Below are positions 10,698 through 19,080 of a stretch of DNA of 64,000 nt, piece by piece (position 1 is the stretch's first letter; the number at the start of each line of letters is the position of its first letter). The notes below the pieces were generated by a model. It saw only the letters and a program-made list of their open reading frames with translations, ran no database searches and had not been told where the DNA came from. A program made the position numbers and the translations under genes. Source of the stretch: Iamia majanohamensis (GTDB taxonomy: Bacteria; Actinomycetota; Acidimicrobiia; Acidimicrobiales; Iamiaceae); contig NZ_CP116942.1 of the NCBI RefSeq assembly GCF_028532485.1, forward strand, positions 2,790,001 through 2,854,000, written 5' to 3'.

Positions 10698-11510
10698 CTA
10701 GGCCGGCGCGAAGGGCTCCACGATGCCGTGGAGGGGGCTGGCCTCGTCGTCGACGGGACCGTGGCCGATGAACCACTCGGTGCCGAAGGCCAGGGCGAAG
10801 GCCTCGTCGGGGAGGGCGAGGAAGAAGTGCTCGTCGGCCACCTGGCTGCGGTGGGCCCGCAGGGCGGCGCGCTTGGTGGGCGCCACCGAGGCGACGTCGA
10901 CCCGGTGGGTGATCTCGTCCTCCTCCACCCCGAGGTCCATCTCGTCGGGGTCGGGCGCCTCCACGCCCTCGGGCAGCTCGAAGCCGCCCTCGCCCTGCGC
11001 CGCGGCCATCCGCTTGATGGCGGTGCGGTTCATCGTCCCCTCGAGCACCCGGGGAGTGCCGGCCAGCTCGGCGGCGCGCATGCCGACCCGGTGGACCTGG
11101 ATGTGGTCCGGGTGGCCGTAGCCGCCGTGGTCGTCGTAGACGGTGAGGGCGTCGGCGGCCTCCTCCTCGAGCAGGGCGGCCAGCCGGCGGGCGGCCGACT
11201 CCACGTCGGCCTGCCAGAAGGTCCACGGCTCGTCGTTGGAGGGCTCCCCCATCATCCCGGAGTCGACGTAGCCCAGGAACTCGACCCGGGCGACCCCGAG
11301 GGCCTCGGCCGAGGCGTAGACCTCGGCGGTGCGGCGCATGGACAGCTGCTCGCCCTCGTCGAGGACGTCGGGCACGATCTCGCCCCGCTCGCCCCGGGTG
11401 GCGATGACCAGCACCACGCGGTGGCCGGCGGCGGCGGCCAGGGCCATGGTGCCGCCGGTGCCGATGGCCTCGTCGTCGGGGTGGGCGTGGAAGGACACCA
11501 GCGTCGCCAT
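10698..11510 (-). CDS. PIG-L family N-acetylglucosaminyl deacetylase
   Basis: This zinc deacetylase of 270 residues has the HAHPDDEAIGTGG motif near the N-terminus and GGYGHPDHIQVHR at mid-protein; their Asp/His residues form the metal site. The family includes MshB and Mca of mycothiol metabolism. The sequence is consistent with a mycothiol-conjugate amidase, but general PIG-L members share these motifs, so the exact substrate is uncertain. The ATG has TAGCGT 8 bases upstream (11519-11524) and no Shine-Dalgarno. Confidence 0.85.
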   Translation of the reverse strand: MATLVSFHAHPDDEAIGTGGTMALAAAAGHRVVLVIATRGERGEIVPDVLDEGEQLSMRRTAEVYASAEALGVARVEFLGYVDSGMMGEPSNDEPWTFWQADVESAARRLAALLEEEAADALTVYDDHGGYGHPDHIQVHRVGMRAAELAGTPRVLEGTMNRTAIKRMAAAQGEGGFELPEGVEAPDPDEMDLGVEEDEITHRVDVASVAPTKRAALRAHRSQVADEHFFLALPDEAFALAFGTEWFIGHGPVDDEASPLHGIVEPFAPA

Positions 11511-11518
11511 CGGCGATG

Positions 11519-11524
11519 ACGCTA
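11519..11524 (-). promoter_or_regulatory. Leaderless -10 hexamer of the PIG-L gene
   Basis: TAGCGT on the minus strand, 8 bases before the ATG. Confidence 0.5.
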
Positions 11525-11556
11525 CCGCCGGGCCCCTCGGACCCGACCCGGGCGGG

Positions 11557-12699
11557 TCAGGAGATGGTGCCGGCCTCGCGGAGGGCGGCCCGACGGGCCT
11601 CGTCGCAGCCGATCTCGGCCAGGACCTCGTCGCTGTGCTGGCCGGCGTGGGGCGGCGGTCGGAGGATCTCCCCCGGCGTGCGGCTGAACCGGGGCGCGGG
11701 GGCGGGCTGGGTGATGCCGGCCACCTCGGTGAAGGTGCCCCGGGCCACGTTGTGCGGGTGCTGGGCCGCCTCCTCCATGGTGAGCACCGGGGCGAAGCAC
11801 ACGTCGGTGCCCTCCATCACCTCGCACCACTCGTCGCGGGTGCGGCCCCGGAACACCTCGGCCAGGCGGGCCTTGAGCTCGGGCCAGTGGGTGCGGTCCT
11901 GCTGCCAGGGGAGGTCCTCGCCCTCCAGGCCGGTGAGGCGGAGCAGCTCGGCGTAGAACTGCGGCTCGATGGAGCCGATGGACACGTACCGGCCGTCGGC
12001 GCACTCGTAGGTGTCGTAGAAGTGGGCGCCGGTGTCGAGCATGTTGGTGCCCCGCTCGTCGTCCCAGATCCCCATGGCCCGGAACGAGTGCATCATCGTC
12101 ATGAGCAGGGCCGAGCCGTCGGTCATGGCCGCGTCGACCACCTGGCCCTCACCCGACCGACCGGCCTCGACGAGGGCGGCGCAGATGCCGAGGGCGAGGA
12201 GCATGCCGCCGCCACCGAAGTCGCCCACCAGGTTGATGGGGGGCGTGGGGGCCTCGCCGGCCCGGCCCAGGTGGGCGAGCACGCCGGAGAGGGCGATGTA
12301 GTTGATGTCGTGGCCGGCCATGGACGCGTAGGGCCCGTCCTGGCCCCACCCGGTCATGCGCCCGAAGACGAGCCGGGGGTTGCGCTCGAGGCAGACGTCG
12401 GGGCCGAGGCCGAGGCGCTCCATGACCCCGGGGCGGAACCCCTCGATCAGCGCGTCGGCCGAGGCGACCAGCTCGAGCACCACCTCGACGCCGGCCGGGT
12501 CCTTGAGGTCGACGGCGACCGAGCGCCGCCCCCGGTTGAGGAGGTCGGCCGGGGGCGTGTCGGGGTTGCCCGGGCCGTGGCGCGACGGGCGGTCGACGCG
12601 GATGACGTCGGCGCCCAGGTCGGCGAGCGCCATGGCGCAGAAGGGGCCGGGGCCGATGCCCGCGACCTCGACGACGCGCGTGCCGGTGAGGGGACCCAC
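11557..12699 (-). CDS. Alpha-methylacyl-CoA racemase (CaiB/BaiF family)
   Basis: This class III CoA-transferase fold protein of 380 residues probably inverts the 2-methyl stereocentre of branched acyl-CoAs so that beta-oxidation can proceed. The segment GRMTGWGQDGPYASMAGHDI and then NYIALSGVL matches racemases. A VGDFGGGG motif places an Asp exactly 30 residues after the His of AGHD, the spacing of catalytic His126 and Asp156 known from the mycobacterial enzyme MCR. The GTG start has a strong GGAGGAGAGG ribosome-binding site. It lies 26 bases after the hydrolase gene, probably in one operon. Confidence 0.88.
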   Translation of the reverse strand: MGPLTGTRVVEVAGIGPGPFCAMALADLGADVIRVDRPSRHGPGNPDTPPADLLNRGRRSVAVDLKDPAGVEVVLELVASADALIEGFRPGVMERLGLGPDVCLERNPRLVFGRMTGWGQDGPYASMAGHDINYIALSGVLAHLGRAGEAPTPPINLVGDFGGGGMLLALGICAALVEAGRSGEGQVVDAAMTDGSALLMTMMHSFRAMGIWDDERGTNMLDTGAHFYDTYECADGRYVSIGSIEPQFYAELLRLTGLEGEDLPWQQDRTHWPELKARLAEVFRGRTRDEWCEVMEGTDVCFAPVLTMEEAAQHPHNVARGTFTEVAGITQPAPAPRFSRTPGEILRPPPHAGQHSDEVLAEIGCDEARRAALREAGTIS

Positions 12700-12725
12700 G
12701 GGCCTCTCCTCCTGCTCGGGCCGGC

Positions 12726-13625
12726 TCAGCCGGCGGCCGGGACGTCGGCCCCGGTCGCCAGGGCGACGACGTCCTCGACCAGCTCGGGCCAGTGCACCGG
12801 CGGCACGTCGTGGGCCATGCCCTCGATCATGCGCAGCTGGGCCCCGGGGACCGCGGCGGCGGTGGCCTCGCCGCCCGACGGGGTGACCAGGGGGTCCACC
12901 GACCCGTGGATGACGAGGGTGGGCACGTCGAGCTGCCGGAGCCCGGGGGTGCGGTCCGGGGAGGCGACGATGGCGAGGAGCTGGTGGCCCGTGCCCGGTG
13001 GGTAGGCGCAGCGGTCCCACGCCGCACCGGCCTTCTGCCGGGCCTTGTCCTCGTCGACCAGCCCGGGGCTGCCGATGGCGTTGGCCACGACCACGCCGCG
13101 CTCCACCGCCTGCTCGCGATCGGTGGGCGGGGTGGCCAGGAGGACGCCGAGGATCTCCGGCGTGGGCTGGCCCACGTCCTGGGCCCCCGTGGTCGACATC
13201 ACCGAGGTCAGGGTGCGGACCCGCTCCGGGTGCTCTATGGCCAGGGTCTGGGCGATCATCCCGCCCATCGAGGCGCCCAGCACGTGGGCCGAGGCGATGT
13301 CGAGGTCGTCGAGGACGGCGACGGCGTCGGCCGCCATGTCCGACAGCAGGTAGGGCGCCTCCACCGGGGCCCCGCCGAGGCTGGCCATCATCGCCGCGCC
13401 CACGTCGAGGTCGCCGACGTCGGGCTTGGTCGACAGGCCGACGTCGCGGTTGTCGAACCGCACGACGAAGAAGCCGCGGTCGACGAACAGGGCGACGAGC
13501 TCGTCGTCCCACTCCTGGTGCTGGGCGCCGAGGCCCATGACCATCAGCAGCGGTGCACCCGACGGGTCGCCGTCGGTCGTGTACCAGATCTCGATGCCGT
13601 CGGCGGAGGGAGGGGTGGTGGGCAT
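12726..13625 (-). CDS. Alpha/beta hydrolase
   Basis: This 299-residue alpha/beta hydrolase has the nucleophile elbow GASMGG (about residue 124), an acid in HGSVDPLVTP and the catalytic His in GMAHDVPP near the C-terminus. The oxyanion region LLMVMGLGAQHQEWDD resembles esterases of the RdmC type. It precedes the racemase gene and probably shares its promoter. CAGCAT (13632-13637) lies 6 bases before the ATG, and a 16-bp palindrome lies just upstream of that hexamer. The substrate is unknown. Confidence 0.85.
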   Translation of the reverse strand: MPTTPPSADGIEIWYTTDGDPSGAPLLMVMGLGAQHQEWDDELVALFVDRGFFVVRFDNRDVGLSTKPDVGDLDVGAAMMASLGGAPVEAPYLLSDMAADAVAVLDDLDIASAHVLGASMGGMIAQTLAIEHPERVRTLTSVMSTTGAQDVGQPTPEILGVLLATPPTDREQAVERGVVVANAIGSPGLVDEDKARQKAGAAWDRCAYPPGTGHQLLAIVASPDRTPGLRQLDVPTLVIHGSVDPLVTPSGGEATAAAVPGAQLRMIEGMAHDVPPVHWPELVEDVVALATGADVPAAG

Positions 13626-13644
13626 GCGGTCATGCTGGCGCCCC

Positions 13645-13660
13645 TTGACCGCTCGGTCAA
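13645..13660. promoter_or_regulatory. TetR-type palindromic operator
   Basis: TTGACCGCTCGGTCAA is a perfect palindrome with 7-bp arms, 7 bases upstream of the predicted -10 hexamer of the hydrolase-racemase operon. Position and shape suggest a repressor site. The regulator is not in the window. Confidence 0.55.
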
Positions 13661-13778
13661 CCGCAGCCCGACCCCGTGCGGCCCCCTCCATCCGCGGCGG
13701 CTGCGACGGCGCTTCAGTACGGTTGGGGCCGACCGATGGGGGAAGGTCCCATCGCCCCCCACCACCGCGAGGCCAGCC

Positions 13779-13997
13779 ATGACCATCGGAGCCAGCATCT
13801 TCCTCATCGCGGTGGGCGCGATCCTCAGGTTCGCGGTCACCGCCACCGTCGCCGACGTCGACCTCCAGGTCGTGGGGGTCATCCTCATGGTCGCCGGCGG
13901 GATCGGCCTGCTGATCGGCCTCTTCCTGCAGGCCAACAACCGCCGCACGGTCGTCTACGAGGACCGCGGCTACCGGCAGGGCCCGCCCCCGGCCTGA
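13779..13997 (+). CDS. DUF6458 family membrane protein
   Basis: This 72-residue protein is two hydrophobic helices (TIGASIFLIAVGAILRFAV and GVILMVAGGIGLLIGLFLQ) separated by VADVDLQVV, with a charged C-terminal tail. It matches the actinobacterial DUF6458 family, whose function is unknown. It is divergent from the hydrolase gene. TACGGT at 13718-13723 may be its -10 element, with a leader of about 50 bases. Confidence 0.8.
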   Translation: MTIGASIFLIAVGAILRFAVTATVADVDLQVVGVILMVAGGIGLLIGLFLQANNRRTVVYEDRGYRQGPPPA

Positions 13998-14008
13998 CCG
14001 GCCCCCGC

Positions 14009-14698
14009 TCAGCCGCCGAGCGCGGCCCGCAGGCGTGCGACCGCCCCCGGCGTCCGCACCCCCCACCAGAAGAGGTCCTGGCCGTCGACCAGGACGGCCG
14101 GCGCGCCGAAGGTGGCCGTGAGGTCGTCCAGGTCCTCCGATGTGAACGCCCACGGCTCCGTCGGTGCGAGCACGGCGTCCGGGGCCCGGGCCCGCACCTC
14201 GTCCTCGGTCACCTCCGGGTAGCGCGTCGCGTCGTCGTCCCAGGCCCCGGCCCAGCCCGCCGCGGCCAGGACCGAGGCCCCGTAGGTGTCGCGGTTGAGC
14301 GTCATCCACGGCCGAGCCCACACCGGGACGAAGGCGGTGCGGCGCGGGCGGTCCGGCGGCGCCGGCGGCTCCCACGGCGCGGGGGCCGGGGCGTCCACCG
14401 CCGTGGCGAGGGCGGCGAGCACGCCCGGCACGTCGGCCACCTCGCGGGGCGAGGCCACGTGCACGGCGAGGCCCGCCGCCTCCAGCGCCTCGAAGTCCTC
14501 CCGGCGGTTCTCCTCGTCGTTCATCACGACCAGGTCGGGCGCCAGCTCCTCGACCCGGGCCAGGCGGGGCCGCTTGGTGCCGCCCACGGGCTCGATGCCC
14601 GGCTGCTCGCAGAAGCGGGTGCAGGCGATCGGCGGCCGGTCCCAGGCCACCAGCGTCTCGGTCACCGAGGGGACGAGGCTGACGACGCGGGGGGCCAC
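14009..14698 (-). CDS. Helical-backbone metal receptor (BtuF-like), apparently cytosolic
   Basis: RVVSLVPSVTETLVAW at the N-terminus, VGGTKRPRLARVEELAPDLV and the alternating alpha/beta pattern match the periplasmic-binding-protein type III fold of BtuF and FhuD, which bind cobalamin or iron chelates. At 229 residues it is short, and it has no signal peptide or lipobox. It therefore probably does not act as a normal exported receptor. No permease or ATPase genes are near. CACACT at 14705-14710 is 6 bases before the GTG. Confidence 0.75.
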   Translation of the reverse strand: MAPRVVSLVPSVTETLVAWDRPPIACTRFCEQPGIEPVGGTKRPRLARVEELAPDLVVMNDEENRREDFEALEAAGLAVHVASPREVADVPGVLAALATAVDAPAPAPWEPPAPPDRPRRTAFVPVWARPWMTLNRDTYGASVLAAAGWAGAWDDDATRYPEVTEDEVRARAPDAVLAPTEPWAFTSEDLDDLTATFGAPAVLVDGQDLFWWGVRTPGAVARLRAALGG

Positions 14699-14744
14699 CG
14701 CCCCAGTGTGGCCGGGCGGGCGCCGACGGGGCGCGGCCCCGACC

Positions 14745-15368
14745 TCAGCCCCCGAGGATGCGGGCCCGCTCGGCCTCGAACTGCTCCTGGGTGAGGGCGC
14801 CCCGGCTCAGGAGGTCGTGGAGGCGCTCGACCTGCTCGACCGAGGAGAGGCCCTGGCTGGCGGCGGGGCCGCCCCGGGCCCGGTCGAACTTGCGGTTCTC
14901 GTTGGCCTCCATCTGCACGTAGATCTCGCGCTGGACGAGGTCCGGCTTGCGCACGTTGTTGAAGGTCTGGGTGCCGCGCTCGCTGGCCGACTCGAGGGCC
15001 AGGTCGCCGGCGCCCACCATGCGCTCCAGCAGGCGCTGGTTGAAGAAGACGGTGTTGATCCGCTCCAGCGGGATCTCGATGCCCGACTTGGTGAGGACCC
15101 CGCGCCGGCTGATGATCCGGTCGGTGGTGAGCACGAACATGGTGCGGCTCCAGCCCAGGGCGTGGGACCCGAAGTACACGAGGGCGACCAGGATCAGCAC
15201 CAGCGCCCCGACCAGCACGGGCGCGGGGGCCTCGAGCACCGCGGCGAGCACGCCCAGCACCAGGGCCACCACCACGAGGAGGAAGGGGCGGGCCAGTGCG
15301 ATCCAGTGGGGCCGGAGGTCGAGGACGATGTCCTCGCCGTCGTTCAGCAGCTTGCGGGGGAAGGCCAC
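14745..15368 (-). CDS. PH-domain membrane protein with C-terminal SHOCT motif
   Basis: The 207-residue protein starts MAFPRKLLNDGEDIVLDLRP, has two transmembrane helices (residues ~28-70) and a bacterial PH domain (FVLTTDRIISRRGVLTKSGI, ERINTVFFNQRLLERM). The C-terminus has a SHOCT-like helix-turn, RLHDLLSRGALTQEQFEAER. The family is widespread in actinobacteria with no settled function; SHOCT motifs are oligomerisation elements. It stands alone between two other minus-strand genes. Confidence 0.85.
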   Translation of the reverse strand: MAFPRKLLNDGEDIVLDLRPHWIALARPFLLVVVALVLGVLAAVLEAPAPVLVGALVLILVALVYFGSHALGWSRTMFVLTTDRIISRRGVLTKSGIEIPLERINTVFFNQRLLERMVGAGDLALESASERGTQTFNNVRKPDLVQREIYVQMEANENRKFDRARGGPAASQGLSSVEQVERLHDLLSRGALTQEQFEAERARILGG

Positions 15369-15426
15369 GGCGGGAGGCTATTCCGCCCGGGGCGCGGGTG
15401 GAGGGGATCGCCCCGCCGCAGGTGGG

Positions 15427-15771
15427 TCAGCCGTAGCCCAGCTCGTGCAGGCGGTCGTCGTCGATGCCGAGGTGGTGCCCCAGCTCGTGGACGACGGTGA
15501 TCCGCACCTCGCGCACGAGGTCGTCCTCGTCGCGGGCGTGGGCGCACAGCGGCACCCGGTAGATGGTGATGCGGTCGGGCATCTCCATCAGCCCGTAGTC
15601 GCCGCGGGCGGTGCGGGGCACGCCCTCGTAGCGCCCCAGGGGGTCGCCGGGGTGGCCGTCGGTGACCATCACGGCCACGTTGTCGAGCATGGCCTCGACC
15701 TCCGGCGGGAGCCCGGCGAGGGCGTCCTCGACCAGGTCCTCGAAGCGGCTGCGGCTGACCTCGAGTGGCAC
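15427..15771 (-). CDS. Small zincin metallopeptidase-family protein
   Basis: This 114-residue protein carries VVHELGHHLG near the C-terminus, an HExxH zinc motif with a third ligand expected in GIDDDRLHELG. SRFEDLVEDALAGLPPEVEA and GRYEGVPRT match the DUF1025/zincin-1 family of actinobacteria. It has no signal peptide, so it is probably cytosolic; the substrate is unknown. The GTG start at 15771 is supported by TAGGTT 7 bases upstream. It is divergent from the helicase gene. Confidence 0.88.
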   Translation of the reverse strand: MPLEVSRSRFEDLVEDALAGLPPEVEAMLDNVAVMVTDGHPGDPLGRYEGVPRTARGDYGLMEMPDRITIYRVPLCAHARDEDDLVREVRITVVHELGHHLGIDDDRLHELGYG

Positions 15772-15778
15772 CCGCCCC

Positions 15779-15784
15779 AACCTA
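15779..15784 (-). promoter_or_regulatory. Leaderless -10 hexamer of the zincin gene
   Basis: TAGGTT on the minus strand, 7 bases before the GTG. It faces the helicase promoter across a 60-base divergent gap. Confidence 0.55.
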
Positions 15785-15819
15785 CGGCAGCAGCCCTCCC
15801 CGTCGCGAGCCCTCCCCCC

Positions 15820-15825
15820 TAGGGT
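15820..15825 (+). promoter_or_regulatory. Leaderless -10 hexamer of the helicase gene
   Basis: TAGGGT, 6 bases before the GTG start, with no Shine-Dalgarno. Confidence 0.55.
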
Positions 15826-15831
15826 GCGCTC

Positions 15832-17808
15832 GTGGACGGCCCCCGACTGCTCGCCGGGCTCGACGCCCAGCAGCGGCGGGCGGTCACCGACCCGGGCCAG
15901 CCCCTCTGCATCCTGGCCGGCGCCGGGTCGGGCAAGACGCGGGTGCTGACCCGCCGCATCGCCCACCGGGCCACGGAGGGCAGCGCCGAGCCCCGCCACG
16001 TCCTGGCCCTCACCTTCACCCGCAAGGCGGCCACCGAGATGGGTGCCCGGCTGGGTGCCCTCGGCCTGCGCGACCGGCCCACCGTCGGCACCTTCCACGC
16101 GGTGGCCTGGGCCCAGCTCCGCACCTTCTGGGCCGACCGGGGCCGTCCCGTGCCCGGGCTGCTGGAGAGCAAGGTGCGCCTCCTCCGCTCGCTGCCCGGT
16201 CGGGCCCTGGCCCCCGGCGAGCTGGCGGCCGAGGTGGAGTGGGCCCGGGCCCGCCAGGTCCCGCCGGAGCGCTACGCCCACGCCGCCCACCAGGAGGACC
16301 GGCGGGTGGCGGCGCCGCTCGAGCAGGTGGCCGAGGCCTACGCCGCCTACGAGCGGGAGAAGCAGCGGCGGGGCGTCGTCGACTTCGACGACGTGCTCGC
16401 CCGCTGCGCCGAGGCCCTGGAGTCCGACCCGGCCTTCGCCGCCGCGCAGCGCTGGCGCTTCCGCCACCTCTTCGTCGACGAGTTCCAGGACGTGAACCCC
16501 CTCCAGCACCGCCTCCTCGAGGCGTGGCGGGGCGACCGGCCCGACCTGTGCGTGGTCGGCGACCCCCGCCAGGCGATCTACCGCTGGAACGGGGCCGACG
16601 CCCGCTACCTCACGCGCTTCGCCGACGACCACCCCGGTGCCACCGTCGTGGAGCTCACCGGCAACTACCGCTCCACCCCCCAGGTGCTCCACCTGGCCGG
16701 CGCGGTCCTCGGACCCGGCACCTCCCGCCTGGTCGCCCACCGCGGCGACGGCGAGGTCCCGACCATCACCGCCTACGCCACCGACGTCGACGAGGCCGCG
16801 GGGATCGTCGCGGCCGCCCGCCTGGCCCACCCGCCCGGCGCACGGTGGGACCGCCAGGCGGTGCTGGTCCGCACCAACGGCCAGATGGGGCTGCTGGAGG
16901 AGGCCCTCGTCGCCGCCCACATCCCCTTCCGCCTCCGCGGCGCCGACCCGCTGCTGCAACGGCCCGCGGTCCGCGACGCGCTGCGGTCGCTGGGGGCGGG
17001 ACCGGAGCGACCCCTGCGGATGGCCCTCGACGACCTCGACGCCCTGGCCGAGGAGGCCGAGGCCGCCGGGGCGACCGACCGGGCCGGCGACCTGGCCGCG
17101 CTCGCCCGCCTGGCCCGCGACCTCGACCTCACCGACCCCACCGCACCGACCTCCGCCCTGCGGGGGTGGGTCGGCCACGCCGTCGGCGCCGACGGGCCCG
17201 GCCGGGGTGGGGACGCGGTCGAGGTCGTGACCTTCCACGCGGCCAAGGGCCTGGAGTGGCCCGTGGTCCACGTGGCCGGGCTGGAGGACGGCTACGTCCC
17301 CATCCGCCACGCCCGCACCCCCGAGGCCGAGGCCGAGGAGCGCCGGCTGCTGCACGTGGCCCTCACGCGGGCGGAGGACGTGCTGCGGCTCTCGTGGGCC
17401 GCGACCCGCACGCTGCGCGACCGGGAGGTCCGCCGCCGGCCGTCGCCGTACCTCACGCCCCTGAGCGAGGCCCGGGCCCTGCTGGCCGACGCCGCCCGCC
17501 CGGCGCCGCCCGAGGCGGGACTGGCCCGGGCCCGTCGGGCCCTCGCCGACGCCACTGCGTCGGACCCGCCCCGGCGGCTCCGCGCCGCCCTCGAGGCCTG
17601 GCGGGCGGAGGCGGCCCGTCGCGTCGACGTCCCGCCGGCGGTGGTGCTGAGCGACCGGATCCTCGCCGAGGTGGCCCGCCGGGCGCCCACCGACGTCGAC
17701 GCCCTGGCCGAGGTGCGGGGCATCGGTGCCCTGACCCTCGACGCCCACGGCGCCGCCCTCCTCGACGTCGTGCGCGAGCACGCCGGCGCGCAGGAGGCCC
17801 CGCGATGA
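15832..17808 (+). CDS. uvrD2: UvrD2-like superfamily 1 DNA helicase with HRDC domain
   Basis: This 658-residue SF1A helicase has motif I AGAGSGKTRVL (residues ~28-38), Walker B VDEFQDVNPLQ, motif III VGDPRQAIYRWNGAD, motif IV GNYRSTP, and motifs V-VI in VVTFHAAKGLEW and RRLLHVALTRAEDVL. An HRDC domain closes the protein (DRILAEVARRAPTDVDAL, EVRGIG). The UvrD core plus HRDC matches mycobacterial UvrD2, a 3'-5' helicase. It lacks UvrD2's tetracysteine insert as far as I can see, so the symbol is by similarity only. Confidence 0.85.
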   Translation: MDGPRLLAGLDAQQRRAVTDPGQPLCILAGAGSGKTRVLTRRIAHRATEGSAEPRHVLALTFTRKAATEMGARLGALGLRDRPTVGTFHAVAWAQLRTFWADRGRPVPGLLESKVRLLRSLPGRALAPGELAAEVEWARARQVPPERYAHAAHQEDRRVAAPLEQVAEAYAAYEREKQRRGVVDFDDVLARCAEALESDPAFAAAQRWRFRHLFVDEFQDVNPLQHRLLEAWRGDRPDLCVVGDPRQAIYRWNGADARYLTRFADDHPGATVVELTGNYRSTPQVLHLAGAVLGPGTSRLVAHRGDGEVPTITAYATDVDEAAGIVAAARLAHPPGARWDRQAVLVRTNGQMGLLEEALVAAHIPFRLRGADPLLQRPAVRDALRSLGAGPERPLRMALDDLDALAEEAEAAGATDRAGDLAALARLARDLDLTDPTAPTSALRGWVGHAVGADGPGRGGDAVEVVTFHAAKGLEWPVVHVAGLEDGYVPIRHARTPEAEAEERRLLHVALTRAEDVLRLSWAATRTLRDREVRRRPSPYLTPLSEARALLADAARPAPPEAGLARARRALADATASDPPRRLRAALEAWRAEAARRVDVPPAVVLSDRILAEVARRAPTDVDALAEVRGIGALTLDAHGAALLDVVREHAGAQEAPR

Positions 17809-17850
17809 CCCATCCTGGGGGGCTCACCCCCGCGTCCCCCTGGAGGCCGC

Positions 17851-18339
17851 GTGCGCTTCGACGTGACCCAGACCATCGCCGCCCCCGTCGACGAGGTCGC
17901 CGCGGCCTACGCCAGCGCCGAGCTCTACGAGACCCTCGAGGGATCCGACAAGCTCGGCCCCCCCGCCGTCCTCAGCCGGGAGCAGGACGGGCGCATCGTC
18001 ACCCTGCGCATCCGCTACCGCTTCACCGCCGACCTCTCCCCCGCGGTGACCGCGGTGGTCGACCCCGACAAGCTCACCTGGGTCGAGCAGTCCGTGCACG
18101 ACCTCGACGCCCGCTCGGTCGCGGTCCGCCTCCACCCCGACCACTACGCCGACCGGCTGCGCGCCTCGGGCACCTACCGCTACGAGCCCGAGGGCGACGC
18201 CACCGTGCGCCGGGTGGAGGGCGACCTCAAGGTCAAGGCCCTCCTCGTGGCCGGCACGGTGGAGAAGGCCATCATCTCGGGCCTGCGCGAGCACCTCACC
18301 CAGGAGGGCCGGGCCGTCGAGGCCTACCTCACCGCCTGA
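17851..18339 (+). CDS. DUF2505 family SRPBCC-like protein
   Basis: The 162-residue protein begins RFDVTQTIAAPVDEVAAAY, the opening of a START/SRPBCC lipid-binding-like fold, and matches DUF2505 (LYETLEGSDKLGPPAVLS, LTQEGRAVEAYL). The biological role is unknown. The GTG start follows a TGGAGG ribosome-binding site by 2 bases. It lies 42 bases after the helicase gene and ends 9 bases from the convergent thioesterase. Confidence 0.8.
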   Translation: MRFDVTQTIAAPVDEVAAAYASAELYETLEGSDKLGPPAVLSREQDGRIVTLRIRYRFTADLSPAVTAVVDPDKLTWVEQSVHDLDARSVAVRLHPDHYADRLRASGTYRYEPEGDATVRRVEGDLKVKALLVAGTVEKAIISGLREHLTQEGRAVEAYLTA

Positions 18340-18348
18340 CCGGCGGGC

Positions 18349-19080
18349 TCAGGCGTCGTCGGCCTGGTCCCCGGCGATGCGCCGGTCGAAGCCCTCGGCC
18401 AGCTCGCGGAACTTGGTCGGGTCGATGGTGACGAACAGGCCCTCGGCCTCGGCCGTCACCGTGTCGCCGTCGAGGATCCGCCCCTCGGTGAAGATCTTGC
18501 GGCCCTCCCGCCGGGTGAAGCGTCCCTCGATCACCAGCGGCACGTGCAGCGGGGTGGGGCTGCGGTAGTCGACCTTCAGGCGCGCCGTCATGCCCGGCGC
18601 ACCCGAGTAGGTCTGGGCCGTCCCCAGCACCTCGTCGAAGGCGGCGGCCACGAAGCCGCCGTGCACGCAGCCCGGGGGGCCCTCGTACACGGCACCGAAG
18701 GTGACGCGCCCGGTGACCAGCTCCTCGCCCATCTCGATGCGGATGGGCGGGGCGAGGGGGTTGGCCAGGCCGATGAGGGGCGAGTGGTCGAAGAAGGCCT
18801 CGATGGCGCCGCCGGCCATGGCCGCCTCGGCCATGCCCTCGTAGGTGCTGCGGGGGCGGTCGTGGCGGAACCGCTCGCCGAGGGCCTCGAGCTCGTCGGC
18901 CACGGCGTCGAGGTCGCCCGGGTCCACCTGGGTGCCGACCATGTCCTCGATGAGCAGCCGGTTGGCCGCGGCGATGCGCCGCAGGGCGAGGCGACGGGGG
19001 GACAGGTCCTCGTCGAGCTGGGCCCGCACACGAGGCGAGGCGAGCGCCTCCATGGACTGCTGGGGGTCGGGATCGCTCAT
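18349..19080 (-). CDS. Hotdog-fold thioesterase (PaaI-like)
   Basis: Of 243 residues, the C-terminal half is a hotdog domain: GPPGCVHGGFVAAAFDEVLG holds the central helix with the HGG motif typical of acyl-CoA thioesterases, and MTARLKVDYRSPTPLHVPL a core strand. The N-terminal ~100 residues are helical and not assigned. The start ATG overlaps the exonuclease III stop as ATGA, so translation is coupled. The acyl substrate is unknown. Confidence 0.82.
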   Translation of the reverse strand: MSDPDPQQSMEALASPRVRAQLDEDLSPRRLALRRIAAANRLLIEDMVGTQVDPGDLDAVADELEALGERFRHDRPRSTYEGMAEAAMAGGAIEAFFDHSPLIGLANPLAPPIRIEMGEELVTGRVTFGAVYEGPPGCVHGGFVAAAFDEVLGTAQTYSGAPGMTARLKVDYRSPTPLHVPLVIEGRFTRREGRKIFTEGRILDGDTVTAEAEGLFVTIDPTKFRELAEGFDRRIAGDQADDA

